64,000 nt of DNA from Desulfosarcinaceae bacterium (GTDB lineage Bacteria > Desulfobacterota > Desulfobacteria > Desulfobacterales > Desulfosarcinaceae), in assembly GCA_030066015.1 (NCBI GenBank), contig JASJCL010000018.1, forward strand, positions 1 to 64,000, given 5' to 3'. Positions 37,345-45,621 of the stretch are shown one piece after another. The notes beneath the pieces were generated by a model. The model was not told the origin of the DNA, ran no database searches, and saw only the letters and a list, made by a program, of their open reading frames with translations. Each line of letters opens with the position of its first letter. Positions within the stretch are counted from its first letter, which is position 1. Made by a program: the position numbers and the translations under genes.

Positions 37345-37753
37345 TGGGACCGCCTGACTCAGGTGCGGGTGATGGCAAAACCAGCGCGTCGGCCAGATAT
37401 GGATCGGGGGGCCCGCCGCGCAGGTCTGGCCGGAAGCCTAATGCATATCAGACATTGCGGTCGACAACAATTGCCGTGATCAGCCGCGGGGCGCCCTTGA
37501 AGGGCCCTGGGATGATGAGAAACCATATGGGAGGGCGAATCCCCCGGCGGCAGCGCGTCTCTAAACGCCATCTCTGGGAAGGCCGCGAAGCGCAGCTAGC
37601 CCCGCGCTCCCTGGGGAAGGGTGTGTCTGACCATGGAATGGAGGGGAGGGGTAAAATGGCGGCGGCCGGCCACCTGGCTCGGCCCAGGCGCCTGCCGGTA
37701 CACCACTGGTGACACCTCAGTTGGGCCAAATGACCGGGTGAGGGCGGAACGGA
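37345..37753. other. 409-bp intergenic region
   Basis: It lies between the SEC-C protein start and the end of a small gene, both on the minus strand. It must hold the SEC-C promoter. No convincing gene, promoter pair or terminator was found. Confidence 0.4.
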
Positions 37754-37945
37754 TCACCAGAGCTCGCAGGTATCCGATTCCCTGCGCTTTTTGCAGCGGC
37801 GATCCATCCAACCCACCATCGAGATGTAGGTGTATCCTTCGCATTTCTCGATCCGCCGTTCCCTCTTGCGGCGGTTGGGGGCCGCTTCCACCGAAGCCTG
37901 CGCCTCTTTCGGCTCGGGTTGCGGGGTACGCTCTTTCGTCGGCAT
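37754..37945 (-). CDS. Small basic protein, 63 residues
   Basis: A 63-residue protein with strong ribosome site AGGAGGTG before the ATG at 37945. The first 25 residues are Pro/Glu/Ala rich. The rest is basic with a short Cys-containing core (RRIEKCEGYTYISMVGWM), and two further Cys follow. No family with known function is recognised. It may be a nucleic-acid-binding or metal-binding micro-protein. It is divergent from the phasin operon across a 420-bp region. The longer upstream frame has no ribosome site. Confidence 0.6.
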   Translation of the reverse strand: MPTKERTPQPEPKEAQASVEAAPNRRKRERRIEKCEGYTYISMVGWMDRRCKKRRESDTCELW

Positions 37946-38189
37946 GGCCCACCTCCTGTTGGTGTCACAACGCACAGGAAACACCCCATGCGCCGATCGA
38001 CGGGGTGAATAAAACCACTGCGGAGAGGACTCGGCGGGGAGCCCACTCGGGGAGAATTCAGTATCACTGCGGACAATTACGTGGGAATCGTGCGGTGATG
38101 CGAACTGGCAAGAGGACATAAGTACGCAGGGTTCGAAATCACTCTACCCGATTTGCGGCGCGCAGTGCAAGCTGAAAATGGCGCATATG

Positions 38190-38217
38190 CCCGCTGAAGC
38201 TGGGGCAGTTCAGCGGG
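38190..38217. repeat. Perfect 9-bp inverted repeat
   Basis: CCCGCTGAA and TTCAGCGGG are separated by 10 bases. The repeat lies 42 bases upstream of the phasin -35 element and between divergent genes, so it is not a terminator of either. It could be an operator for an unknown regulator. Confidence 0.45.
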
Positions 38218-38238
38218 AGGGTGCCCAGCAAAAAAATG

Positions 38239-38249
38239 TTGCATTGCAA
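38239..38249. promoter_or_regulatory. PhaR-like box upstream of the phasin promoter
   Basis: TTGCATTGCAA contains TGC-N3-GCA, the form of site bound by PHA repressor PhaR in alpha-proteobacteria (TGC-rich dyads). It ends nine bases before the -35 hexamer of the phasin promoter. Confidence 0.55.
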
Positions 38250-38258
38250 AATTCTAAC

Positions 38259-38286
38259 TTGACACTATCTGCTGAAGTAATATTAT
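38259..38286 (+). promoter_or_regulatory. Phasin operon promoter
   Basis: TTGACA (38259-38264) and TATTAT (38281-38286) are separated by 16 bases, a strong sigma70 match. It is followed by the first phasin gene and flanked by two PhaR-like boxes. Confidence 0.7.
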
Positions 38287-38313
38287 GTGGCGCAAGAGAG
38301 AAATGACATATTT

Positions 38314-38324
38314 TTGCATCGCAA
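38314..38324. promoter_or_regulatory. Second PhaR-like box, downstream of the phasin promoter
   Basis: TTGCATCGCAA repeats the TGC-N3-GCA pattern about 20 bases after the expected transcription start, a position suited to repression together with the upstream box. Confidence 0.5.
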
Positions 38325-38365
38325 CATTAGGTATCATCAAGGCAGGCGTAGGGAGGCGAATGGAA

Positions 38366-38716
38366 ATGACACCCAGAGAGTTGACACAACAGGTGATGGA
38401 CTACCAGCAGCAGGTTCTCGACAGTTGGAACGGGGCGCTGGCGCTGGCCGAGGACCAAACGGCGGCGTCGGTCCGATGGCTCTTCGATACGGCGAGCTGG
38501 CTGCCCGAGGAGGGCCGTCGGGCCATGGAGCAGTGGGTGGCCGTCGGCCGCGGCGAGCGCGAACGGCTCAAAGCCCATCTGGACCAGGGCTTGGCGACGG
38601 TCGAGAAACTGCTCGCGGTAGCGCCGGCGCAAGCACCGGCAGCCTCAAAAGCACCAAAAGCACCAAAAACCACCACAAAGAAACAGAAGAAGGAGACCCA
38701 AAATGAAACCGACTGA
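38366..38716 (+). CDS. Phasin-like PHA granule protein with Lys/Ala tail
   Basis: A 116-residue protein. Residues 1-85 are amphipathic helix with the phasin-like pattern TQQVMDYQQQVLDSW and the shared motif ASWLPEEGRRAMEQW, which recurs in the neighbouring small proteins (ATWMPDEGRKA and ATWLPEEGRKA). The last 30 residues are Ala/Pro/Lys rich. It probably coats PHA granules. Start 38366 is nine bases after GGGAGG; a Met two codons upstream is possible. The end overlaps the next phasin gene by 14 bases. Confidence 0.7.
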   Translation: MTPRELTQQVMDYQQQVLDSWNGALALAEDQTAASVRWLFDTASWLPEEGRRAMEQWVAVGRGERERLKAHLDQGLATVEKLLAVAPAQAPAASKAPKAPKTTTKKQKKETQNETD

Positions 38717-38960
38717 GCTGCTCAAACAGGCGATCGACTTTAACCAGACCACCTTTCAAAACGCCTATGATGCCGGCGTTCTTTTCCAGGACCAGGTGGA
38801 GCGCATGGCCACCTCGATGCTGGACCAGGCGACCTGGATGCCCGATGAGGGCCGCAAGGCGATCGACAACTATGTGGACGCCTACAAAAGCGGGCGCGAG
38901 CAATTGAAGCTGTACGTGGATGACAGCTTCAAAAGAGCGGAAGAGATCCTGGTAAAATAG
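38703..38960 (+). CDS. Phasin-like PHA granule protein
   Basis: An 85-residue helical protein starting MKPTELLKQAIDFNQTTFQN, with the family motif DQATWMPDEGRKAIDNYV at residues 40-57. It is clearly paralogous to the proteins at 43405 and 38366. It has no signal peptide or membrane segment, so it is a surfactant-type granule coat protein. It overlaps the preceding gene by 14 bases and is followed by an imperfect long-loop hairpin (38977-39007). Confidence 0.75.
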   Translation: MKPTELLKQAIDFNQTTFQNAYDAGVLFQDQVERMATSMLDQATWMPDEGRKAIDNYVDAYKSGREQLKLYVDDSFKRAEEILVK

Positions 38961-39231
38961 ACGCGCCAACCACAATCGCAGCGCCCGCTTACCGCGTCCG
39001 CTGCGAATAGAGGGCGGATTCCGGTGGGGTAGACCCGTCGCCGTATCGGGCGGCTACCCTGCCATCTCCGTCGGTACGACCCCGCAGCAACCCCCATTTC
39101 CGTCGCCGCGCCAAGCCGCAGGCGGCAAGCATTTAGGCGATCCGTCAGCCCCCTCCACAGCACCGGTCACGCCCCCGCCAGCGCCGCCGCGCAGACCATC
39201 AGACAGATCCCGCGTCAGGCCGTGAGAGCGG

Positions 39232-40278
39232 CTAGAACCAGCTGCGGTGACTCCACACGTCGGCTTCGAGGGCCTTTTGGTCCTCCTTGAGCTTCAGGTA
39301 CATGGAGGCGTTCTGAATGGCCAGGCCGCCTTGATGGGCCAAGGCTTGGACCAGCGTGATGACGTCCTGGGGGTATTTGCGTTTCACCGGGCTGTAGAGC
39401 CGCAAGATGCCGATCACCTCGTCACGGGCGGTGATGGGGGTGATGATCATCGAGCCGACCCCCTCCTGTTCCAGCTCCGCCTTGAAGCGGGTGCGCTCGT
39501 CACTGAGGGCATCGGCGACGGTGACGGTTTCACCCTTGAGTGCGGCGGCCGTGGTGGCGGTGTCGGTGTGCTGGCCGACGTTCAAAATGGTGTCACTGAG
39601 CCCGTGGCTGGCCACCAGCTTCAGTTCTCCCGATTCGTCATCCAGGAGGCGGATGGTCACCCCTTTCATCCCCAAGCTCTCGCTGACCTTCACGGTCAAG
39701 TTGTGCAGCACTTCGTTGATATCGAGGGTCGAGTTGATCGCCGAAGCCAGGTCCAGGAAGAGCAACGCGTTCTTCTCGATGCGTTCCAGCAGGCGGCTTT
39801 TCTCGATGGCCATGCCGCCTTGCTCGGCAAGAGCGCAGAGGAATTCGATCTCCTCGGAGGAGAATTGGCGATGCTCGGCGGTGTAAAGGGAAAGGACGCC
39901 GATGGGCCGCTCCCTGACCACCACCGGCACCGTGAGAAGACTGGCGATCCCTTCCCGTTTTTTGGCCGCATGATGTTCGAGGCGGGGATCGCTGGTGGCG
40001 TCCTCAAACACCAGATGCCCCTTATCAACGAGGGCCCGGACAATTTCTTGCGCCTTCATGGGATTGGCGTGAAGATAGTTGTCCGACAGCCCCTTCTGCG
40101 CCATGGGCACGAAGACATCTCTGCGCTCGTCGGCCAGAAATAGGCAGGCGGCCTTGCCCCCCATCGCGTCGATGGCGCTCTGAACCACCAGATCGAGGAG
40201 CTCCTCCTGACTGGCGGCGGTGCCCAGCGCTCGGCTGATGGTGCAAAATGGTTTAAAATAATTGTTGGAATCGGTCAT
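39232..40278 (-). CDS. Tandem GAF-domain protein
   Basis: A 348-residue cytoplasmic protein made of two GAF domains (about residues 10-160 and 175-325) without kinase, cyclase or DNA-binding output. The first GAF has AACLFLADE and VPVVVRERPIGVLSLY, and the second repeats the pattern with ITARDEVIGILRLYSP. GAF domains bind small ligands (cyclic nucleotides, haem, fatty-acid-like molecules). AGGAGG precedes start 40278. It is the last gene of the minus-strand phaC/phaE group, 62 bases after phaC, so it probably senses a signal related to carbon storage. Its partner is unknown. Confidence 0.8.
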   Translation of the reverse strand: MTDSNNYFKPFCTISRALGTAASQEELLDLVVQSAIDAMGGKAACLFLADERRDVFVPMAQKGLSDNYLHANPMKAQEIVRALVDKGHLVFEDATSDPRLEHHAAKKREGIASLLTVPVVVRERPIGVLSLYTAEHRQFSSEEIEFLCALAEQGGMAIEKSRLLERIEKNALLFLDLASAINSTLDINEVLHNLTVKVSESLGMKGVTIRLLDDESGELKLVASHGLSDTILNVGQHTDTATTAAALKGETVTVADALSDERTRFKAELEQEGVGSMIITPITARDEVIGILRLYSPVKRKYPQDVITLVQALAHQGGLAIQNASMYLKLKEDQKALEADVWSHRSWF

Positions 40279-40340
40279 GTCGGCCTCCTGGGCAGAAAAA
40301 GGGTCCAATCCTAATGTGTCACGAGTTGGCGTCGACCAGT

Positions 40341-41510
40341 TCAGGGCGTGGCGGTCGCCTTCGCCCGGGCGCGACTGCTTTGGGCGCGGGGGGACGCCGC
40401 TCCCCGCGGTTTGGCCTTGGGACGGCGGCGCTGCGCGTCACGCTCCGCCAGCCAGGCGGCGATCTTGGGCGCGAACTCACGTTGGCACTTGCTGCTGACG
40501 TAGATGCCGATATGCCCGGTACGCAGGCAGATATCCTCCGTGTCGGTACTGCCCACCGCCTGGGTCAGGCGTTCACAGGCCTCGGGGGGCACGAGGTGAT
40601 CATACTGCCCGTAGATATTCAGCAGGGGCATGGTCAAATTCTTAAGCAGTACCGGGCGTCCGCCGACCTGCAACTCGCTCTTGATAAGCAGATTGCGCTG
40701 GTAGCAGTCACGGATGAATTTGCGGAAGACGGCGCCCGGCAGATCCGGGCTGTCGAAGATCCACTTCTCCATGCGAACGAAATTCTCGACAAAATCCTTG
40801 CTGTCCATGTGCTCCATGAAGCCGACATATTTGTCGATCATCAGCCGAGCGGGATTGAGCAGCAGGAAGCCGAAATTCATGACGTCGCCGGGGAGATTGC
40901 CATAAGTGTTCACCAGGGCGTCGGGGTCGATGCGCTTCATCCATTGGTGCAGGAGACCCTTATCGGTGTCGAAATAGGTCGGTGTTACGGTGGTGACCAG
41001 ATTTTTGATCTTCTCCGGGTGGAGGGCGCTGTAAATCACACTGAAGGTGCCCCCCATGCAGATGCCCATCAGGTGGATTTGGTTGAGTTGGTGTCGATTC
41101 CGGATAAAATCGACCACGTTGTCCATATAGCCATTGATGTGGTCGTCGAATCCCAGGAAACGGTCTTTGCGCTTGGGATAGCCCCATTCGATCATGTACA
41201 CCTCCAGCCCGTGGGCCAGCAGGGTTTCGACAACACTGCGGCCTGGCTGAAGATCCAACATGGTTTCCCGGTTGATGAGGGCGTAGACAACCAGCAGGGG
41301 GGTTTTGTATTTGGGTTTTCCCTCTGGCCGGTAATACTTTAGTTTGACGCGGTCTTCACGATAAACCACCTCGTAAGGGGTGGCGGCAATGCGCGTGTCG
41401 AGATCTTCCAGCAGCACTTCCGGCCCTTTCTGGGCTTTCTGTTGGGCTTTCTCGGAAGCCTCGGCCAGCTTGGACATTATCAGGTCGACGGGGACTTTAA
41501 ACTGGGTCAT
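40341..41510 (-). CDS. phaC: Class III polyhydroxyalkanoate synthase subunit PhaC
   Basis: A 389-residue alpha/beta-hydrolase-fold synthase that polymerises hydroxyacyl-CoA. The lipase-like box GICMGG puts the catalytic Cys at residue 151; the Asp lies in NIYGQYDHLVPP and the His in LRTGHIGIYVS. Length and the adjacent phaE identify the two-subunit class III type. The C-terminal 35 residues are an Arg/Ala/Lys-rich extension absent from usual PhaC, perhaps granule- or DNA-binding. GGGGAGGT precedes start 41510. Confidence 0.93.
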   Translation of the reverse strand: MTQFKVPVDLIMSKLAEASEKAQQKAQKGPEVLLEDLDTRIAATPYEVVYREDRVKLKYYRPEGKPKYKTPLLVVYALINRETMLDLQPGRSVVETLLAHGLEVYMIEWGYPKRKDRFLGFDDHINGYMDNVVDFIRNRHQLNQIHLMGICMGGTFSVIYSALHPEKIKNLVTTVTPTYFDTDKGLLHQWMKRIDPDALVNTYGNLPGDVMNFGFLLLNPARLMIDKYVGFMEHMDSKDFVENFVRMEKWIFDSPDLPGAVFRKFIRDCYQRNLLIKSELQVGGRPVLLKNLTMPLLNIYGQYDHLVPPEACERLTQAVGSTDTEDICLRTGHIGIYVSSKCQREFAPKIAAWLAERDAQRRRPKAKPRGAASPRAQSSRARAKATATP

Positions 41511-41562
41511 AGCGTACCTCCCCTCAGCCGGTATCTTGGATTCAGGTGTACCGCTCTCATCC

Positions 41563-42462
41563 TCATGATTGCTTCTCCAGATCGCGCACACGGCGCTTGA
41601 GGCGGTGGATCTCCTCGTACAGATCGTCTATCTCGCTCTGGGTGGGTATCGGCAGCCCTTGGAGCAGGTCTTCGATGACGGCGTTGCGGGCAGATCGAAA
41701 CGCCGCCAGGCTGCTGAGGGTCTGGGACAGGGCCTCCATGTATTCGGGCGTCTGGAAGAGGGTCATGTAATGCCCCTCCAGGACCTTGATCCACAGATCG
41801 TAGTAGGCCTTGCCCTCTTCGGGAAGATCGCCATCCTCCGCGAGGGCGGCGATCTTTTCCTGGAGGACGGAAAAGGAGCGTCCTATAGGCAGGGCGAGCA
41901 GTCGCAGGAATTCCGACAAGGTGGCTTGATAGCGATGATAGGCGTCGGCGGCCTTGGCGGCGCGCTCCTGATACTCACGGGTAAGGCCGAGAGCGGGCAC
42001 TTGAAAATAGCGGCTGAACTCCTTTTCATAGAGCAGCGTCCAGGAGCGAAAGAGATTTTCATCCACGTCACTGAAACTATACGCGTCAACATGCTGGCCA
42101 AGCTTCCCGACCCGCTCCAAGGTCTTTTGTTGCATCTCCATGTAGCCGGTAAGCGTGCTTCGCGATAAATTGGCCAGCGTCTCCGGCATGGCGCCGACGC
42201 CCTTGAACAAGGAGAGCATCGACTCGGGGGCCGACATGGCGGCTGCGATGGACTGCCAGTTCTTCAGCGCCGCTTCGGTGGCCGCGCCCATGCGCTCGGC
42301 CGTGCCGCCATGCCCGGAAGCGCCCGGCGTCGCCTTGCCGTCGGCGGCCGCCGCGGGCGGGGTCCACCACTTGAGCATCTCGCCCCATGCCTCGGTCATC
42401 GATTGGCTCCACTGGGAGAATAGCTCCTCGCCGTGGGTGCCGTGAGAATTCTTCTCAGTCAT
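41563..42462 (-). CDS. phaE: Class III PHA synthase subunit PhaE
   Basis: A 299-residue helical protein typical of PhaE: N-terminal QWSQSMTEAWGEMLKWW, a central Asp/Tyr-rich region, and a C-terminal coiled coil (SEIDDLYEEIHRLKRRV) that activates PhaC. It lies 52 bases upstream of phaC in the same direction. Start 42462 follows GAGG; a GTG directly upstream is an alternative. Its low sequence conservation is normal, and the identification rests on composition, size and position. Confidence 0.88.
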   Translation of the reverse strand: MTEKNSHGTHGEELFSQWSQSMTEAWGEMLKWWTPPAAAADGKATPGASGHGGTAERMGAATEAALKNWQSIAAAMSAPESMLSLFKGVGAMPETLANLSRSTLTGYMEMQQKTLERVGKLGQHVDAYSFSDVDENLFRSWTLLYEKEFSRYFQVPALGLTREYQERAAKAADAYHRYQATLSEFLRLLALPIGRSFSVLQEKIAALAEDGDLPEEGKAYYDLWIKVLEGHYMTLFQTPEYMEALSQTLSSLAAFRSARNAVIEDLLQGLPIPTQSEIDDLYEEIHRLKRRVRDLEKQS

Positions 42463-42570
42463 CACCTACCTCGTGGACATTTTTTCTGGTGAAGCCGCGC
42501 GGGCAGAGCCTGGCGACCAGTATGGGTCCGGGATCCGTTGGCGCGGAAGCGAGCGCAGCGGGTCGGTGCT

Positions 42571-43068
42571 TCAGGTGTGGTCGGTGTTCGAATCGTCGGA
42601 CGAATCGTCGGGTGTGTCGATCGCAGCGAAACTTTGCATTAATTGATCGAAGGCCTGGGTTTGATCGGTGATCAGATTGTGAAACCGGGTCATCAGCGCG
42701 CTGTGCCCCAAGCCCTTTTTGGCCAGTAGCGCATCGAGTTGCGAAATGATCCGTTCCTGCTCGGCCAGCTTGCTCTCCACCTGGGCTAGTTTTCGCTTGA
42801 GGCGGTCGTAGCGCGCCAGCGGAACCCAACCCCACAGGGGTGCGTAGGCGTTCAGGGCGTCCGTGAACTCGCCGGTGACCTTCTGCCACTGGCGGCGACT
42901 GATCTGCTCCGCTGAGGGCAGGCCATAACAGCGGCGGAAAAGATCGGCCAGGGCGGCACCGGGCGGACAACCGGATGAGATCCAGTCCGCCATCGCCGCC
43001 GCTTGCCGCTGCCCTTCGGACGATTGCCGCATAAATTCGGCCCAAAATTTCAAGAAGGCATCGCTCAC
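42571..43068 (-). CDS. Second PhaE-like / phasin-like protein
   Basis: A 165-residue helical protein with C-terminal coiled coil (YDRLKRKLAQVESKLAEQ), the same end-type as PhaE, and a Cys/Pro-containing N-terminal half. The start is taken as GTG at 43068, nine bases after TGAGG; a TTG at 43083 is less likely. It lies 108 bases upstream of phaE. It may be an accessory synthase subunit or granule protein. Sequence alone does not settle which. Confidence 0.65.
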   Translation of the reverse strand: MSDAFLKFWAEFMRQSSEGQRQAAAMADWISSGCPPGAALADLFRRCYGLPSAEQISRRQWQKVTGEFTDALNAYAPLWGWVPLARYDRLKRKLAQVESKLAEQERIISQLDALLAKKGLGHSALMTRFHNLITDQTQAFDQLMQSFAAIDTPDDSSDDSNTDHT

Positions 43069-43404
43069 GGATATTTGCCTCAAGCGCAGGGTGTGAAGGC
43101 CATGGCGCGCGCGTAACGCGGATCGCTTGCGGATCGCTTATCGATCGCCAGCGTGACGGGAACGGCATGCTCGGTCATTTTTGCCCGCTGATGGGGCCCA
43201 CTGACGGGCGGCGGCCCGGAGACGAACCGCTAACGGCGCACCCACCGGTTGGCAGTGGTAAGGCAAACCGCGACCCCCGGGTGTCCATGCCGTAGGGCAA
43301 CGGGCGGGTGCCTGCCTTTGGCCGCATGGGGGATCGCGGCGCGTTCTGCCGCAGTTGGAGGGGCCGCATGCCGGACCGCTCGCCGAGGGTCAGCGGATCC
43401 AGCC
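43069..43404. other. 336-bp gap inside the PHA gene group
   Basis: No gene, promoter or strong hairpin was recognised between the phasin at 43405 and the PhaE-like gene. All flanking genes read leftward. Confidence 0.4.
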
Positions 43405-43671
43405 CTACTCGGTCTCCTCAAAAAACGCTTCGACCCGGGCGTAGTTTTCATCCACCTGTGATTTGAAGGTCTCACAGCCCTTTTTGTAGGACATGGTCCA
43501 ATCCTTCAACGCTTTGCGACCCTCCTCGGGCAACCAGGTGGCTTGGCCCAAGAACGCTTCCAGCATCTTCTCGTTTTGCTCGTAGACCAGCGTCATGGCC
43601 TTAAAGCTGTTGTCGAAAGCGGTCTTGTTGAACTGAATCATCTGTTTGGCGATCTGCTTGTGGTCCATCAT
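43405..43671 (-). CDS. Phasin-like PHA granule protein
   Basis: An 88-residue helical protein (MMDHKQIAKQMIQFNKTAF) with the shared motif GQATWLPEEGRKALKDW near residues 40-56. It is paralogous to the 85-residue phasin at 38703. AGGAGG lies nine bases before the first of two consecutive Met codons; the second (43668) is equally possible. It lies 61 bases downstream of the next phasin-like gene on the same strand. Confidence 0.75.
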   Translation of the reverse strand: MMDHKQIAKQMIQFNKTAFDNSFKAMTLVYEQNEKMLEAFLGQATWLPEEGRKALKDWTMSYKKGCETFKSQVDENYARVEAFFEETE

Positions 43672-43732
43672 CTCCAATTTCCTCCTTTTGGTGGTGATGT
43701 GGTTCAAAATAGGTGCATCCGCCGGCAATGGG

Positions 43733-44011
43733 TCACTTTCTGCTTTTGCCAGGGATCAGCACGCCCTCCATTATGTCGAAATAGGTATCGATCGTCGATT
43801 CGACGGCCTGGCGGCCGGCACGTCCCGCTTCTGCCCAGCCTTGCCAGATCTGTTGGGATTCACCGTCGGTGGTATCCTTTGGTGTGAAAAAAGATCGGGT
43901 TAATTGTTCGCTTCGCTCCTGCAGCAACGCCAAGGTTCGAAATCCATTCCGCGTCAGCGTTTTCTGAATCGCCAGAACCTGCCTCGTCACCTCGCTTCCA
44001 GTATGCATCAT
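43733..44011 (-). CDS. Phasin-like protein, divergent member
   Basis: A 92-residue helical protein (VTRQVLAIQKTLTRNGFRTL) with a weaker version of the phasin pattern and the helix QQIWQGWAEAGRAGRQAVE. AAGGAG precedes the start. It is the first gene of the leftward PHA group and is divergent from phaR; the shared spacer carries a PhaR-like box. Confidence 0.65.
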   Translation of the reverse strand: MMHTGSEVTRQVLAIQKTLTRNGFRTLALLQERSEQLTRSFFTPKDTTDGESQQIWQGWAEAGRAGRQAVESTIDTYFDIMEGVLIPGKSRK

Positions 44012-44102
44012 CGTATAGCTCCTTCTATTTCCGCGTGATTATGGGGGTGACCCAACAATTTATCAAACCTATAGAGCGATGCGGGCATCGTCAAGCTATT
44101 TT

Positions 44103-44111
44103 TGCATTGCA
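44103..44111. promoter_or_regulatory. PhaR-like box between phaR and the divergent phasin gene
   Basis: TGCATTGCA (within TTGCATTGCACAA) repeats the TGC-N3-GCA pattern. On the minus strand it lies eight bases before TTGACG, a likely -35 of the phasin/phaE/phaC group (a TATAGG follows after 15 bases). This supports repression of the leftward genes, and perhaps of phaR itself. Confidence 0.5.
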
Positions 44112-44239
44112 CAATACGATTAGTGGCCCCCTATCCTTCCCCTTTGGAAAGTTTTGCGATATAGTCGATCGTCGGATTGGCCATTGCGCCATCGGAATGG
44201 CCATTGCGCCAAATGACGCTGCCCGAAAAGGAGAACGGC

Positions 44240-44686
44240 GTGGATAAACCGCTCATCTATAAAAAGTATGCCAATCGGCGCATTTACGACACTAGCAGCA
44301 GCACCTATGTCACCCTCGAAACAGTGGCCGAAAAAATCCGCCAGGGCCGGGAAGTCCAGGTGGTCGATGCCAAAACCAAGACGGATGTGACCGCCTTCAT
44401 CCTCACCCAGATTGTCCTCGAACAGGCCAAACGCAACAACGCCCTGCTGCCGGCACCCGTCCTGCACCTGATTATCCGCTATGGGGACAACGTGCTGATG
44501 GAGTTCTTCGAATCCTACCTACAGCAGATCGCCACCAACTATATCGACTACAAGAAGGCTGTCGACAGCCAATTCAAGCGCTGGCTGGATATGGGCATGG
44601 GAATGGGTAACGGGTCGCAGAGAGAGGGCAACCCCTTCAGTGCCTTTTTTTCCGCTCCGGCCACTAAATCCGAAGAAGAGATCTAA
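44240..44686 (+). CDS. phaR: Polyhydroxyalkanoate synthesis repressor PhaR
   Basis: A 148-residue repressor with the PHB/PHA accumulation regulator DNA-binding domain at the N-terminus (IYKKYANRRIYDTSSSTY, residues 6-23) and a downstream helical domain that binds PHA (DVTAFILTQIVLEQ). The start is GTG at 44240, six bases after AAGGAG; longer upstream in-frame codons lack a site. PhaR binds nascent PHA and so releases phasin promoters. The TGC-N3-GCA boxes in this island are its likely targets. Confidence 0.9.
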   Translation: MDKPLIYKKYANRRIYDTSSSTYVTLETVAEKIRQGREVQVVDAKTKTDVTAFILTQIVLEQAKRNNALLPAPVLHLIIRYGDNVLMEFFESYLQQIATNYIDYKKAVDSQFKRWLDMGMGMGNGSQREGNPFSAFFSAPATKSEEEI

Positions 44687-44762
44687 ACCCACCTCACCCG
44701 CCAAACACCACGCCATCGCGACGTCGCCGCAGTTGTCGCTAACACCGCCGGAACGCCCGGCA

Positions 44763-44840
44763 CCGCCAGTGCGGACTATCCCGCCAGTGCGGGACCTATC
44801 CCGCCAAAGCGGGACCTATCCCGCCAAAGCGGGACCTATC
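44763..44840. repeat. Tandem 20-bp hairpin repeats (3.9 copies)
   Basis: Three contiguous 20-bp units (44781, 44801 and 44821; consensus CCGCCAAAGCGGGACCTATC, the first with GT for AA) follow a degenerate 18-bp copy at 44763. Each unit-to-unit junction can fold as CCCGC-loop-GCGGG. The array lies between convergent phaR and the SDR gene, and its last copy contains the SDR stop codon. It may work as a terminator or mRNA-end structure for both genes. Confidence 0.8.
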
Positions 44841-45621
44841 CTTTGGATCCCAGCCGCAGGCCGCCGTGGATGAAGAACACATCTCCCGCCAGTGCCTCGT
44901 TGCGATACAGGTCGCCCACCAATGCGGCCACCTCTTCGGGTTCAATCAATCTACCGATGGGCACCTGCGCGACAATGCGGTCGAGTGCTTTCTGATTCAT
45001 TCCTTTGACCATAGCGGTCCCCACGTATCCCGGCGCAACGGCCACGCAGCGGATCCGGTCGGCAAGCCCCCTGCGGAAGAATTCGGCGGTGATGACCTTT
45101 GGCATAACCGACATGGCGGCTTTGGTGGAGGCGTAGTTGATCTGGCCGGCCGTGCCCAATGAACCGGTGGAGGAGACCAGACAGATCAGCCCCCTGCAAT
45201 CGTGGTTGATCATGCGTTCGGCACACTCCCGCACGGTGAGGAAAACCCCCGTCAGGTTGATGTCGATCACCGCTCGGAAATCGTCCAGCAGCATTTTTTT
45301 CGTGACCTTGCCGGTTTCTCGGTCCGGCGCCACCATGAGTCCATCCTTGATGATGCCGGCGAAGGGAGCCACCAGGTTAATCTGACCGAACGCCTCGATG
45401 GCGGCGTCGGCCAGCCGGGCGCAGTCCGCCTCATTGGTGACGTTGCAGGGCACGGTCACCACATCGCCCGGCAAGGTGGCCGCGGCTTCGGTCAGCGCAG
45501 TTTCGACCACGTCACCGATCACCACCTTGCCACCGCTCTCCAGCCAGTGTTTGGCCAGGGCGAACCCGATGCCACTGGCGCCGCCGGTAATCACGGCCAC
45601 AGATCCTTTGATATCCAGCAT
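44836..45621 (-). CDS. SDR, likely acetoacetyl-CoA reductase (PhaB)-like
   Basis: A 261-residue classical SDR: NAD(P) motif GGASGIG at residues 12-18, the Ser in VSSTGSLG, and the YASTK catalytic pair. The NNAG motif is replaced by APFAG. Its position in the PHA island suggests reduction of a 3-oxoacyl-CoA to the (R)-3-hydroxyacyl-CoA monomer, but PhaB-specific residues cannot be confirmed. The C-terminal end differs from classical PhaB, so another 3-hydroxyacyl dehydrogenase role is possible. AAAGGAGG precedes the start. The stop codon lies inside the tandem repeat. Confidence 0.8.
   Translation of the reverse strand: MLDIKGSVAVITGGASGIGFALAKHWLESGGKVVIGDVVETALTEAAATLPGDVVTVPCNVTNEADCARLADAAIEAFGQINLVAPFAGIIKDGLMVAPDRETGKVTKKMLLDDFRAVIDINLTGVFLTVRECAERMINHDCRGLICLVSSTGSLGTAGQINYASTKAAMSVMPKVITAEFFRRGLADRIRCVAVAPGYVGTAMVKGMNQKALDRIVAQVPIGRLIEPEEVAALVGDLYRNEALAGDVFFIHGGLRLGSKG

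Larger units (their letters stand above)
37946..38365. other. 420-bp regulatory region of the phasin operon
   Basis: This stretch has no gene and becomes AT rich near its right end. It holds a 9-bp inverted repeat (38190-38217), two TGC-N3-GCA boxes and the phasin promoter, all listed separately. Confidence 0.55.

Noticed and set aside
42455-43168. Alternative minus-strand frame of 237 codons near phaE
   Set aside because: It overlaps both phaE and the PhaE-like gene in another phase, has low-complexity Arg/Pro composition and lacks a ribosome site.
44763-44840. CRISPR-like repeat array
   Set aside because: The units are directly adjacent with no spacers and only 20 bp long, so it is a simple tandem repeat.
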